This document shows positions 46,299 to 55,885 of a stretch of 64,000 nucleotides of DNA, in pieces. Source of the DNA: Hymenobacter siberiensis (lineage in GTDB: Bacteria; Bacteroidota; Bacteroidia; Cytophagales; Hymenobacteraceae); NCBI RefSeq assembly GCF_018967845.1, contig NZ_JAHLZZ010000001.1, positions 4,030,001 through 4,094,000 on the forward strand. The letters are read 5' to 3'. Numbering within the stretch: the first letter of the stretch is position 1; each line of letters opens with the position of its first letter. The notes under the pieces were generated by a model. It was not told the DNA's origin. It did no database searches and saw only the letters and a program-made list of their open reading frames with translations. The translations under genes were made by a program, and so were the position numbers.

Positions 46299-46865
46299 AT
46301 GAAGCTTTTTTCGCGTTTGCTTGGGTTGAGCCTATTGAGTATTTCAATGCTGTTGCTGGTCATGTCGTGCGAAAGCACCAAACAGGCTACCAGTGAGTTC
46401 GGCAGCCCCAACCGCATCAAAGGCGAAGTTATTGCCAAGCCGGAAAGCCGGCAAATCGTGCATTTCACCGACAGCTCCACGGAGTATAACACGCCGCGCA
46501 GCGAGCTGGCCCAAGCCTTCATCCGGCAGTTTGGCGATGGCACCGTAATCGATAAGATTCAGGTGCGCAAAGCCCCCACCGGCCCCGACGAGCCCATTAG
46601 CTACTACCTAATTGGCATGGGCCTGCGCAACGGCATGTTTCGGGCCATGGCCCTGCCCCTCACCGCCGGCGGCGACAACACCTACTACCTACGCCCCACC
46701 GCCGAGCGCTACACCATCACCGGCCAGGGCTGCCCCATGTGCTTCTTCAATTTTGAAAACGGACGCATCGTGGGCACCACCTGCGGCGAGAAAGTGGGCG
46801 GCAGCACCTGCGACCTGAAAGTGAACATCAACAATTCGCTCTTCTCCTCGGCCCCTGTCAAATGA
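46299..46865 (+). CDS. Lipoprotein of unknown function
   Basis: A 188-residue protein with a lipoprotein signal (LLLVMSC). The mature part is a single soluble domain with four further cysteines (GQGCPMCFF, TTCGEKVGGSTCDL), possibly two disulfides. No family recognised. It lies 38 bp after the M48 gene and overlaps the next small ORF by ATGA, so the three may form one unit. Confidence 0.75.
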   Translation: MKLFSRLLGLSLLSISMLLLVMSCESTKQATSEFGSPNRIKGEVIAKPESRQIVHFTDSSTEYNTPRSELAQAFIRQFGDGTVIDKIQVRKAPTGPDEPISYYLIGMGLRNGMFRAMALPLTAGGDNTYYLRPTAERYTITGQGCPMCFFNFENGRIVGTTCGEKVGGSTCDLKVNINNSLFSSAPVK

Positions 46866-46957
46866 ATACGCGCAATAAATGGCTGCTGCGAGCCGCGCTC
46901 ACGGCGCTGGCCCTGCTCATCACCACCGATAAGAAACCAAAAAAGCCCGCTGAATAG
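46862..46957 (+). CDS. 31-residue hydrophobic small ORF overlapping the lipoprotein gene
   Basis: ATG 46862 overlaps the TGA of the preceding gene (ATGA), an arrangement that favours translational coupling. The product is one predicted membrane helix (WLLRAALTALALLITT) and a basic tail DKKPKKPAE; the stop TAG lies within the terminator hairpin. It may be a real small membrane protein or a chance frame. Confidence 0.45.
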   Translation: MNTRNKWLLRAALTALALLITTDKKPKKPAE

Positions 46958-46976
46958 CGGGCTTTTTTGGTTTCTT
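46931..46976. terminator. Strong terminator after the small ORF
   Basis: Perfect 21-bp inverted repeat (arm contains CAAAAAAGCCCGCT) with a 4-base GAAT loop and T6 tract. It overlaps the end of the 31-codon ORF and is likely bidirectional with respect to mpl. Confidence 0.9.
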
Positions 46977-46981
46977 ATCTA

Positions 46982-47118
46982 CTCCGGTCCGACCGCCCTA
47001 GGCGGTCCGACCGGTTGAAGAAAGCACGATTTGATGCAGACCGGCAACCAGTTATAAAAAACACGTTCCAATAGACAACGACAACCGGTCGGACCGCCTA
47101 GGGCGGTCGGACCGGAGC
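46982..47118. repeat. CGGTCCGACCGCCCTAGGCG repeat, inverted pair
   Basis: Two long arms, each a tandem pair of CGGTCCGACCG-type palindromes around CCTAGG, in inverted orientation with a 60-bp centre. A second copy lies at 56.62 kb, so it is a dispersed family. It sits between convergent genes. Confidence 0.85.
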
Positions 47119-47131
47119 ATGACATATTCAA

Positions 47132-48535
47132 TCAACCCACAATTTCTGCCGCCAAGCCATTCAAGTCCAACCCGTCGAATGTGCCCGACGACATGAGCAG
47201 CAGGTTGGTATTGTCCCAGGTCTGGCTTCTTAAAAATGCGGCCAGCTCGGCGCTATCGGTTATCACTTTGATATCCGGCCGCTGGAAAGCCTGGGCCACG
47301 GTGGCAGCGGCCAGCGGCGGCAGGCGCTTGTGCTCCAGCACGTGGGGGTTAAAGTAGACCACGGCCACGTCGGGCGCATCGAAACAATGCGCGTACTGCG
47401 GCAAAAAGGCCGGGTTGAGGCTGCTGAACGTGTGCAGTTCCAGGCAGGCCACCAAACGGCGCTGCGGAAACTGGGTCTTCAGGGCCGTGGCCGTGGCCTT
47501 TAGCTTGCTGGGAGCGTGAGCGAAATCCTTATATACCACCGAAGTAGTGCCTTCGCGCACCAGCTCCAGCCGCCGCGCCGCGCCGGGGAACGTGGCCACT
47601 GCCCGGAAGAAATCCTTACCCTTGATGCCCAGCTGCTTACACACCTCCTTGGCTGCCGAGATGTTACGCAGGTTGTGCTCGCCGAACACCTGCACGGGCA
47701 CTTCCTCGTCCTTTTTCGTGATGAGGAACGTGCGGCCGTCGCGGATAACGTTTTCGTGCGGGCCGTAGCCGATGTAGGTCACGTCGGGGTTGGTGGGCAC
47801 GGCGATGAGCTGGGTTTGCTCGTCGTCGCGGTCGTAGATGAGCACGCCGGCCTTGGGCGTCATATCGGCGAAGATGCGGAACTGCTCGCGGTAGATTTCC
47901 TCGGTCGGAAACACGTTGATGTGGTCCCAGCTGATGCCCGAAATCACCCCAATATGATGCTGGTAGAGGTGAAACTTGGGCCGCCGGTCTACCGGCGACG
48001 ACAGGTACTCATCGCCCTCGATGATGATGATGGGCGCGTCATCGGTCAGCTGCACCATCAAATCGAAGCCCGCCAGCTGGGCCCCCACCGCGTAGTCGAA
48101 CTTGCGGCCGTGGAACCGCAATACGTGCAGAATGCAGGCCGTGATGCTGGTTTTGCCGTGCGAGCCCCCGATGACGATGCGCTGCTTGTCGCGGCTGGCT
48201 TCGTAGATGTACTCGGGGAAGGAATAGATTTTCAGGCCCAATTCCTGGGCCCGCAGCAGCTCGGGGTTATCGGGCCGGGCGTGCATGCCCACGATAACAG
48301 CCGAGAGGTCGGGCGTGATGCGGGCGGCATCCCAGCCTTCCTGGGCGGGCAGCAGGCCGGCGGCGGCAAGGCGGCCTTTGGCGGGCTCAAAAATCTCGTC
48401 GTCGGAGCCCGTGACGTGGGCACCCCGGCGGTGCAGGGCCAGCGCCAGATTGTGCATAATGCTGCCGCCCACCGCGATGAGGTGAATGGCTTCTGGGTGG
48501 ATTGCTGATTGCTGGTTGCTGGTTGCTGGTTCCAA
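47132..48535 (-). CDS. mpl: Murein peptide ligase (UDP-MurNAc:tripeptide ligase)
   Basis: A 467-residue Mur-ligase-fold enzyme that recycles cell-wall tripeptide onto UDP-MurNAc. The N-terminal Rossmann part is HLIAVGGSIMHNLALALHRRGAHVTGSDDEI, the ATP P-loop IGGSHGKTS, the central domain SGISWDHINVFPT, and the C-terminal ligase domain DFAHAPSKLKATATAL. All three domains are present and the length is right. ATG at 48535. Confidence 0.93.
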   Translation of the reverse strand: MEPATSNQQSAIHPEAIHLIAVGGSIMHNLALALHRRGAHVTGSDDEIFEPAKGRLAAAGLLPAQEGWDAARITPDLSAVIVGMHARPDNPELLRAQELGLKIYSFPEYIYEASRDKQRIVIGGSHGKTSITACILHVLRFHGRKFDYAVGAQLAGFDLMVQLTDDAPIIIIEGDEYLSSPVDRRPKFHLYQHHIGVISGISWDHINVFPTEEIYREQFRIFADMTPKAGVLIYDRDDEQTQLIAVPTNPDVTYIGYGPHENVIRDGRTFLITKKDEEVPVQVFGEHNLRNISAAKEVCKQLGIKGKDFFRAVATFPGAARRLELVREGTTSVVYKDFAHAPSKLKATATALKTQFPQRRLVACLELHTFSSLNPAFLPQYAHCFDAPDVAVVYFNPHVLEHKRLPPLAAATVAQAFQRPDIKVITDSAELAAFLRSQTWDNTNLLLMSSGTFDGLDLNGLAAEIVG

Positions 48536-48862
48536 AGGAGTTGATTCAGGACACTTTAAGCTGGATTCTAAACACTGATTTGTACCCCGCCATCCGAAAA
48601 GGCTAAGGGGGAGTAGCGGCTAACGTAGCTAACGTTCAACCAGCCACCAGAAACAAGAAACCAAAAACTATTTCGGTGGGGCGCGAAATTACAAACTACC
48701 GGCTGCCGCCGCCATTCCATAACCAAAAGAATCGAATTTGTCCACCAATCTTTTCTCCGTTGGCGGGGTTAGCTTTGTATATATCACGGCCGGCCCGGTT
48801 TTATTTTCCCGGCCGGTTTCCTCGTCTCCGCTATTTCGTTACTTTAGTTTCCCAATTCCCCT
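48536..48862. promoter_or_regulatory. Divergent promoter region of mpl and dnaB
   Basis: 327 bp without a gene. A TAGCTTTG at 48770-48777 resembles the Bacteroidota -7 element for dnaB, but I see no TTG at the right distance upstream. CGGCCGG-CCCGGTTTTATTTTCC-CGGCCGG at 48789-48815 forms a small hairpin in the 5' leader of dnaB. Confidence 0.4.
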
Positions 48863-51496
48863 ATGCCCGACCAGATGGACGACCGCCTGAAGCAATCCGC
48901 CGCCCGCGCCAAAGCGGCCTGGACCAATCGGGGGGGTATGGTAGTTCCTCAGAATGCCAGTGCGGCCGGCAAGCTGCCGCCCCAGGCCCCCGAGCTCGAA
49001 ATGGCCGTGCTCGGTGCCCTGATGCTGGAAAAAGACGCCCTCACCTCGGTTATTGACCTGCTCAAGCCCGAGAGCTTTTACAAAGATGCCCACCAGCGCA
49101 TTTACCGCGCCGTTATCCGGCTGTTCGATAAGTCAGAACCCATCGACCAGCTCACCGTGGTGCACGAGCTGCGCGAGATGGGCGAGCTTGAAGCCGCCGG
49201 CGGCCCCTTCTACGTAGCCAACCTCACGCTGAAAGTTAACTCGGCGGCCAACGTCGAGTACCACGCCCGTATCATCACTGAAACCGCCATCAAGCGCGAG
49301 CTGATTCGGATTTCGAGCGAAATCCAGCGCGATGCGTTCGAGGATACTACCGATGTATTCAAGCTGCTCGACGATACCGAATCGGCACTGTTCGAGGTGT
49401 CGGAATCGAACATCCGCAAGAACTTCGACGACATGCGGAGCCTGATGGGCAAAGCCATCAAGGAGCTCGAAGAAAAGAAGAACCAGGCCGACGGCCTGAC
49501 TGGTGTACCCACCGGCTTCACGGCGCTGGACCGCGTCACTAGCGGCTGGCAACCATCTGACCTTGTGATTATTGCGGCTCGTCCGGGCATGGGCAAGTGT
49601 TTGGGCAAAGGCACCAAAGTGCTGTTGTTCAACGGCGACCTGTGCAACGTGGAAGACGTGCGCGAAGGCGACCTGCTGATGGGCGACGACTCGACCCCGC
49701 GCCGGGTCCTGAGCATTGCGCGCGGACGCGAAAACATGTACTGGGTGCGCCAAAACAAGGGCGACGACTACCGCGTGAACGAGAGCCATATTCTCTCCCT
49801 GAAACGCTCACGCAATGAGGGCCCACACCGCCACGGCGACGTGCTGAACATCACCGTAAAGGACTATCTGGCCAAAGACCCAAAATTCCGCTCAAACTAT
49901 AAGGGCTACAAGGTGCCGGTGGAATTTGAGGCGCAGGAGTTACCCGTGGACCCGTATTTCCTGGGCGTATGGCTGGGCGATGGCAACACTGGTAACTGCC
50001 GCATCACCGGCCAGGACCCAGAAATCATCGATTACCTGCACGAATACGCCACTGCGCTGAAAATGCAGGTGACCGTGGGCGTGGTGGAAAATCGCTGCAA
50101 CAGCTACGGCATTACCAAGGGCCGGCAGGGTGGCAACATTGCCGAGTATTCCTTGCAGGATGAGCTGCGGCAGCTGGGTGTGCTGGGCGATAAGCACATT
50201 CCCCGCGCCTACGCCATCAACTCGACCGAGAACCGCCTGCGCCTGCTGGCCGGCCTCATCGACAGCGACGGCCACCTCGACCCAGTTTCCAACGGCTACG
50301 AAATCACCCAGAAAAACCAGCGTTTGGCCCGCCAAATCAAGTTTTTGGGCGACTCGCTGGGCTTCCGCACTTCGCTCACGAAGAAGCGCGCCACCATTTC
50401 CAGCATCGGCTACGAGTGCGACGTGTGGCGCGTGCGCCTCTACGGCGACATAAACCGGGTGCCGGTGCGCGTGGCTCGCAAAAAGGCCCAGCCCTGGGCC
50501 TCGCCTGTTGACTGGCGGCAGACCGGCATTACCGTTGAGTTCGACAACGTGGATGACTATTACGGCTTTGAGATTGACGGCAACCGCCTGTTCCTGCTTC
50601 AGGACATGACGGTGACGCACAACACGGCGTTCGTGGTATCGGCCATGCGCAACGCGGCGGTTGATTTCAAGAAAGCTGTGGCCATTTTCTCGCTGGAAAT
50701 GTCCTCCCTCCAACTCGTCAATCGTCTGATTTCGGCCGAGGCAGAGCTGGATTCCGAGAAAATCAAGAAGGGCAGCCTGGCCGACCACGAGTGGCAGCAG
50801 CTCAACCACAAAATAACGGCCCTCTCGGCCGCCCCGATTTACATTGACGATACGCCCGGCCTGAGCATTCGGGAGCTACGCACCAAGTGCCGCCGCCTGC
50901 GCTCGCAGAAGGATGTGCAGATGATTATCGTCGACTACCTGCAGCTGATGAGCGGCAACACCGACGGCCGCGGCGGCAACCGCGAGCAGGAAATTGCCAG
51001 CATCTCGCGGGCCCTCAAGGGCATTGCCAAGGAGCTGAACATCCCCGTGCTGGCCCTGTCGCAGCTTTCGCGCTCGGTGGAAACCCGGGGCGGCGACAAA
51101 AAGCCCCAGCTGAGTGACCTGCGGGAATCGGGCTCCATCGAGCAGGATGCCGACATGGTTATCTTCCTCTACCGCCCCGAATACTACGGCCTCGACCAGG
51201 ACGCCGAGGGCAACTCGACCCAGGGCGTGGGCGAAGTCATCATCGCCAAGCACCGGAACGGCTCGCTCGAAACCGTGCAGCTCAAGTTCATCGGCAAGTA
51301 CACCAAGTTTGCCGACCTCGATGGCGTGGGCGGCGGCTTCGACAGCGGCTACCAGCCCATGGGCCTGCCCGCCAGCAACTTCGACAACGAGCCAAGTCCT
51401 TTCGCCCCGAACACCATCCGGCTGGGCTCGAAGATTAACGAGTCGCCGGTGCCATTCCCGAAGAGCAACAGCTTCGGCGAGGAGCCGCCGTTCTAG
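48863..51496 (+). CDS. dnaB: Replicative DNA helicase DnaB with intein
   Basis: An 877-codon ORF of which 535 residues are DnaB, the hexameric replication-fork helicase. The N-terminal domain (about 42-145) is PELEMAVLGALMLEKDAL. The RecA-like core is split at the P-loop: AARPGMGK, then a 342-residue intein (246-587), then TAFVVSAMRN. Downstream motifs are intact: IVDYLQLM (Walker B/H2), ALSQLSRSVE and DLRESGSIEQDADM, and GEVIIAKHRNG. Splicing is required for helicase activity because Lys and Thr of the P-loop flank the insertion. A low-complexity tail follows the helicase domain. ATG 48863. Confidence 0.96.
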   Translation: MPDQMDDRLKQSAARAKAAWTNRGGMVVPQNASAAGKLPPQAPELEMAVLGALMLEKDALTSVIDLLKPESFYKDAHQRIYRAVIRLFDKSEPIDQLTVVHELREMGELEAAGGPFYVANLTLKVNSAANVEYHARIITETAIKRELIRISSEIQRDAFEDTTDVFKLLDDTESALFEVSESNIRKNFDDMRSLMGKAIKELEEKKNQADGLTGVPTGFTALDRVTSGWQPSDLVIIAARPGMGKCLGKGTKVLLFNGDLCNVEDVREGDLLMGDDSTPRRVLSIARGRENMYWVRQNKGDDYRVNESHILSLKRSRNEGPHRHGDVLNITVKDYLAKDPKFRSNYKGYKVPVEFEAQELPVDPYFLGVWLGDGNTGNCRITGQDPEIIDYLHEYATALKMQVTVGVVENRCNSYGITKGRQGGNIAEYSLQDELRQLGVLGDKHIPRAYAINSTENRLRLLAGLIDSDGHLDPVSNGYEITQKNQRLARQIKFLGDSLGFRTSLTKKRATISSIGYECDVWRVRLYGDINRVPVRVARKKAQPWASPVDWRQTGITVEFDNVDDYYGFEIDGNRLFLLQDMTVTHNTAFVVSAMRNAAVDFKKAVAIFSLEMSSLQLVNRLISAEAELDSEKIKKGSLADHEWQQLNHKITALSAAPIYIDDTPGLSIRELRTKCRRLRSQKDVQMIIVDYLQLMSGNTDGRGGNREQEIASISRALKGIAKELNIPVLALSQLSRSVETRGGDKKPQLSDLRESGSIEQDADMVIFLYRPEYYGLDQDAEGNSTQGVGEVIIAKHRNGSLETVQLKFIGKYTKFADLDGVGGGFDSGYQPMGLPASNFDNEPSPFAPNTIRLGSKINESPVPFPKSNSFGEEPPF
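49598..50623 (+). mobile_element. DnaB intein with LAGLIDADG homing endonuclease
   Basis: An in-frame protein intron of 342 residues. Splicing motifs: Cys1 (CLGKGTKVLLFNGD), block B DYRVNESHILSL, C-terminal block YYGFEIDGNRLFLLQDMTVTHN with terminal His-Asn, and +1 Thr. Endonuclease motifs LGVWLGDGN and LLAGLIDSDGHLD carry both catalytic acidic residues, so it may still be able to home. The insertion is exactly between the P-loop Lys and Thr, a known DnaB intein site type. No frame damage is seen. Confidence 0.95.
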
Positions 51497-51502
51497 CGTG
51501 TG

Positions 51503-51922
51503 ATGCAGCCCACCAATCATTCGCTCGGTTTCGCCGCCGACCATCCGCTCTATTCGGCGCGGGCCATTCGGGCGTTTTCTATGTTGTTCACCGCAATTGC
51601 TGGCGGAGTGATGACGGCGCAGAATCTCAAGGATATTGGCCAGCCCGAAGCGGGGCGCAAGATTCTGTGGGTTAGCATCGTGTATGCTATTGCCATGATT
51701 TGGCTGCAGACTTCCTTCCACATCACTTCAGGCGGCCCCATTTTTCCCTTTGTAGTGGGCTATGTGGGAGCCATAGGGCTGGATGCCTATTCAAAGCAGT
51801 TCATCGAGAAACAAGCCGAGTTTCCGGCCAAAAGTATTTGGAAGCCGCTGCTCATTTGCTTGATTATCACCTCACCTTTGATAGTGCTTGTGGTTTACAG
51901 ATTGATTTATCCCGAAGCATAA
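51503..51922 (+). CDS. Small membrane protein of unknown function
   Basis: A 139-residue protein with about three or four hydrophobic helices (FSMLFTAIAGGVMTAQNL, ILWVSIVYAIAMIWL, FPFVVGYVGAIGLDAY, LLICLIITSPLIVLVVYRL). No family recognised. It starts 6 bp after the dnaB stop; co-transcription is likely. Confidence 0.75.
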   Translation: MQPTNHSLGFAADHPLYSARAIRAFSMLFTAIAGGVMTAQNLKDIGQPEAGRKILWVSIVYAIAMIWLQTSFHITSGGPIFPFVVGYVGAIGLDAYSKQFIEKQAEFPAKSIWKPLLICLIITSPLIVLVVYRLIYPEA

Positions 51923-51934
51923 GTAGATTTTCGT

Positions 51935-52723
51935 ATGCCTCACGGGATTGATTCGGTTACCATTGCTGCACTAGGCTTTTTCGCCTTTCTGGCCGGTTTT
52001 ATTGATTCGATGGTGGGCGGCGGCGGGCTCATTCAGCTGCCGGCCCTGCTGCTACTGCTGCCCAAAGACACGCCCATTCCTACGGTGCTGGGCACGGGTA
52101 AAGTGGCCAGTCTGGCGGGTACGTCGGCGTCGGCATATCGCTACCTAAAGGGCCTCACGGGCGTACCCATTCGCTGGCGCACGGTGGCGGTAGCGGCCGT
52201 GGTGGCAGGTTGCTTCGCGTTGCTGGGCGCCCGCGCCGTGAGCGGCCTCAACAAGGAGCTGGTGAAGCCGCTGGTGCTGGCCCTGCTGGTGCTGATGGCC
52301 GCCTACACCTTCTGGCGCAAGGACTTTGGCAGCCTGCACGCGCCCCGCCTGCACGGTAGCCGCGAGCTGTGGACGGGCGTGGCGCTGGGCGCGAGCATTG
52401 GGTTTTACGACGGTTTTTTTGGGCCGGGCACGGGCAGCTTGCTGCTGTTTGCCTTCGTGGGGTTGTTTGGCTACGATTTCCTGGCCGCCTCGGCTTCGGC
52501 CAAAGTGGTGAACGTGGCCACCAACATTGCCGGGCTGGCTTACTTCGTTTCCACCGGGCAGGTGCTGTACCAGGTGGCGCTGCCCATGGCGGTGTGCAAT
52601 GTGCTGGGCGCCATGCTGGGGGCGCGCATGGCCATGCGGCGGGGCACGGGCTTCGTGCGGGTGCTGTTTTTGGTGGTAGTCAGCGCGTTTATTCTGAAAT
52701 TGGGCTGGGAGACATTTGCGTAA
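51935..52723 (+). CDS. TauE/SafE-family anion permease
   Basis: A 262-residue membrane protein with about eight helices. Family features: AGFIDSMVGGGGLIQLPAL in helix 1, LGTGKVASLAGTSASAYRYL, and the repeat half GFYDGFFGPGTGSLLLFAFV with KVVNVATNIAGL. These permeases export sulfite or organosulfonates; the substrate is not determined. It ends 13 bp from the convergent PepSY gene. Confidence 0.9.
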   Translation: MPHGIDSVTIAALGFFAFLAGFIDSMVGGGGLIQLPALLLLLPKDTPIPTVLGTGKVASLAGTSASAYRYLKGLTGVPIRWRTVAVAAVVAGCFALLGARAVSGLNKELVKPLVLALLVLMAAYTFWRKDFGSLHAPRLHGSRELWTGVALGASIGFYDGFFGPGTGSLLLFAFVGLFGYDFLAASASAKVVNVATNIAGLAYFVSTGQVLYQVALPMAVCNVLGAMLGARMAMRRGTGFVRVLFLVVVSAFILKLGWETFA

Positions 52724-52736
52724 AAAGCCTGTAGCG

Positions 52737-53973
52737 CTAAGCGGCTTGCAGCTGAGCTTTACGCTGGCTTTTGCGCCGCCGGTTCCACCACATAATGGTG
52801 CCCGTAATGGGAAAGGTGGCCCCCAACAGCCCGATAGCAAAGGCCAGAATTTTGGTTGGCAAGCCCCCAATGGCCCCCGTGTGCACTGGCTTGAACAGGC
52901 CCCGAATACGCTGGCCCACCGGCCGCTGGACATACGGCTGGCTGCTGATAACGTGGCCGGAATACTGGTCGAGATACACTTCATCGGTGGCGTTCTCGGT
53001 GATGGCGCCGGGGCGCAGGATAGCCATCCGAATACTGCCGGTAGGCTCCTTGGGCATTTGCACGGAGTATGACTCAGCATCGGAGGCCTGCTGGCGAGCC
53101 AGGGCCAGCACGGCATCGGCGGCGAAGGGCGCGGTGCCGGCCACAACGGGCGCGGCCGAGGTGGGCGGTTCGGGCCGCTTCAGGGGCGAGTGGGTGAGCT
53201 TGTTGATGCCCGCACCCACCCAATCGAACGACATATCGATGCCCGTGAGGGCCATGATGAACAGAAGCACGGCGGCATAAAAGCCCAGCGAGATGTGAAA
53301 ATCGTGGTTCAGGCGCTTCCACCCGCTGCCCCATTTCACTTTCAGGCGCGGCATGAGGGCTTTGCGGGCGGTAGGCCACCACAGCACCAGCCCGGTACTG
53401 AGGATGAACAGAAACACCACAGAATTCACGCCCATCACCAGCTTGCCGGTTTTGCCGGCCACCAGGCCGCGGTGCAGCTGCTCCACGGTTTTGAAGAAGT
53501 TGTCGCGCGGGTTGAGCTCGCCCGTGATGGCGGCCGTGTAGGGATTGACGAAGATGCGGGGGCCGCCGCCCTCGCCTTTACCACCCTTGTCGCCTTTGCC
53601 GCCTTTGCCGGGGCCAGCGTCGGGACGGCCTCCGCCGACCATCCGGCCCGCGCCGCTGCGGGCATCCCCTTTCCCCTCCTTGTCCCCACCGGCCAGGCTG
53701 ACTTCCACAGTGCGGGCGGGGTCGGCGTAGAGCTTGAAGCCGCCGATTTTGGCTTCAGGTTTGGAGGCTTTCACGGCCTCGGCCAGCTGCGCCAGCGGCA
53801 GGCGCGGCGTGGTGGCGGGGGCCACAAAGTAGCGCGCCGGGTGCCACGCCTGCTCTATTTCCTGCTCGAAGGCCAGCACGCTGCCCGTGAGGCATACGAA
53901 CACGATAATCAGGCTGTTGCCCAGGCCCAGCCAGCGGTGGATGGTGCGAAAAAAGGGTTTTGGTCGGGCTCAT
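52737..53973 (-). pseudogene. PepSY-associated membrane protein, frameshifted near the start
   Basis: A membrane protein of about 410 residues of the PepSY_TM group that accompanies TonB siderophore receptors and is thought to act as ferric-siderophore reductase. ATG 53973 starts SPTKTLF, but the A6 run at 53949-53954 (T6 on the coding strand) shifts the frame; with five bases the protein reads SPTKTLFRTIHRWLGLGNSL and continues into FVCLTGSVLAFEQEIEQAW. The remaining frame (to 52737) is intact with helices, EQLHRGLVAGK and a Gly/Lys-rich loop. A remnant TonB receptor follows upstream. Homopolymer indel, real or technical. Confidence 0.8.
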
Positions 53974-53980
53974 CGGCTTA

Positions 53981-54655
53981 TTAGTACAGCTTGTAGCTCA
54001 GCGTGGTGGCGAAGGTGCGGGGCACGATGGGGTTGATGCTGTTGTCGTTGTGCACGTTGTAGCTCAGCTCATTGAGCAGGTTGGCCATTTTGAAGCGCAC
54101 CGAGAACCGCTCGTAGGCATAGCCCACCGAGGCATCAAAGAGGAAATAGTTGGGCAGGGCAATGAGCTTGAAGGCATCAGCCGATGCCGTGCCGTTCGTG
54201 GCCCAGGGCTTGCCGGTGGTGGGGTCGAGCAGGCGGGGGTTGCGGCCGGCCAGGCGGTCGCCCACGTAGTAGACCGTCAGGCCGACGCTGAGGCCGCGCA
54301 GGAAGTTATTGTTGGCGAATACATTGGCAAAGCTGTAGTACAGGCTGGCATTGGCCGTGTGGGCGGGGTTGTAGCGCAGGCGGCTGCCGTCTTCGTAGAG
54401 GTTGCTGCGGGTGTAGGCCGTGTGGTTGTAGCTGTAGCCGGCAATGAACGAGATGCCATTGACGGGCCGGCTCTGGATATCGACTTCCACGTCCTTGCTA
54501 GTGACCTGGCCGGCCAGCTCCTACGGGCTGGCAGTAGCGGCCGTGAGAAAGCGCGGGGCGATGGGCAGCACGCTCTGGACCTGATTGCTGTTCACGATGC
54601 GGTAGGCCATCACGTTGGCCGACAAAGCCCCCTTAAACAGGTCGCTATATCGTGC
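53981..54655 (-). pseudogene. TonB-dependent receptor remnant, 5'-truncated with in-frame TAG
   Basis: The last 220 or so codons of an outer-membrane TonB-dependent siderophore receptor: RYSDLFKGALSANVMAYRIVNS, GYSYNHTAYTRSNLYEDGSRLRYNPAH, VGDRLAGRN and the C-terminal beta-barrel end SYKLY with the terminal aromatic. TAG at 54521-54523 (ATASP*ELAGQ) breaks the frame. The plug and most of the barrel are missing, and the 5' border runs into the end of the oxidoreductase gene at about 54.65 kb, suggesting a deletion. Dead gene. Confidence 0.85.
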
Positions 54656-55751
54656 TGGCGAAGTCGTGAGCTCTGTTAGGCGTCAGTGTACAGCCGTTCA
54701 ACCAGGCCAGCTGGGCCTCGTGCTTGGCCGGCGTGGGCGTTAGCTCGAAGGCTTCGGCCAACAGCTCGTAGGAGCGCAGGCGGTCCTGGAAATCGGCGGT
54801 GATGGTGACGACCGTGATTTCATCCACCCCGTAGTCGGCGGCTAGCTGGGTGAACTGGGCGTGCACCTGCTCGGGGGTGCCGCTCACCACGCGGTTGCGG
54901 TTGGAAGCAAGGTGGGCCTGGTCCTGGGCGGAGAAATGGTGGTTACGCACTTCTTCGGTCGAGGGAAAGGTGCGGTATTCGCCCCGGTTGAAGCGGATGA
55001 GCTGCATGTCCATTGCTTTGCGCAGCTACTGGGCTTTTTCCTCGGTATCGGCGCAAAACGTGAATACGGCCACGTTGGCCAGCGGCGCGGCCAGCTCGCG
55101 GCTGGGCCGGAACCGCTCGCGATACTGGCGCACGGCCGCCGGGCCGCCCGCCCCGTTGATGAACTGGGCGAAGGAAAACGCCATGCCCAGGTGCGCGGCA
55201 AACAGGCCGCTCTGGCCGCTGGAGCTCAGCAGCCACAGCTCCGGCGCGGCAGGGATTTGGGGGGCGGCCATCACCCGCTCGTGAATGGTGTCGGGCACCT
55301 TGTCATCGCGCAAATAGGCCTGCAGGTCCATGAGCTGCTCCACGAAATCCTGCTCGCTGAAGGTGTTGCTGGGGTTGAGGGCGTGGGCCGTGAGGCGGTC
55401 GCCGCCGGGGGCACGGCCCATGCCCAGGTCGATGCGACCGGGAAACAGGACTTCGAGCAGGCGGAAGTTTTCGGCCACTTTCAGGCCCGAGTAGTGGGGT
55501 AGCATTACGCCGCCCGAGCCCAGCCGGATGTGCTGCGTCTGACTGCCGAGATGGGTAATGAGCACCTCGGGCGTAGAGCCGGCCAGCGTGTGGGTATTGT
55601 GGTGCTCGCTCACCCAGAAGCGGGTGTAGCCGAGGCGGTCGACAAGCTAGGCCAGCTGCACAGTTTCGAGCAGGGCCTGACGGGCGGTACTGCCCGGCCG
55701 GATGGGCGACTGGTCGAGGACGTTGAGGCGGATTTGGGGGGTGGATTTCAT
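54645..55751 (-). pseudogene. Luciferase-like (LLM) flavin oxidoreductase with two in-frame TAGs
   Basis: 368 codons in one frame: LNVLDQSPIRPGSTARQALL at the start, RLGYTRFWVSEHHNTHTLAGS, RIRLGSGGVMLPHYSGLKVAENF and GRIDLGMGRAPGGD, typical of LLM-class monooxygenases (flavin-binding TIM barrel). TAG codons at 55647-55649 (VQLA*LVDRLGY) and 55026-55028 (EEKAQ*LRKAM) interrupt it; Gln fits both positions. Otherwise undamaged. ATG 55751. Its 3' end abuts the truncated TonB receptor gene. Confidence 0.82.
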
Positions 55752-55885
55752 AGCCAGCGGATTGGAACAAGGTGGTGAACCCCTGGTGGGGCCATCCGGT
55801 TCGGAAAAGCGCCCGGGCCGGACCGGCGCAATGAACAATTGCCCGTTCAGCTGTTAGTGCCCGAAACAATCCCAAATCCTTTCAA

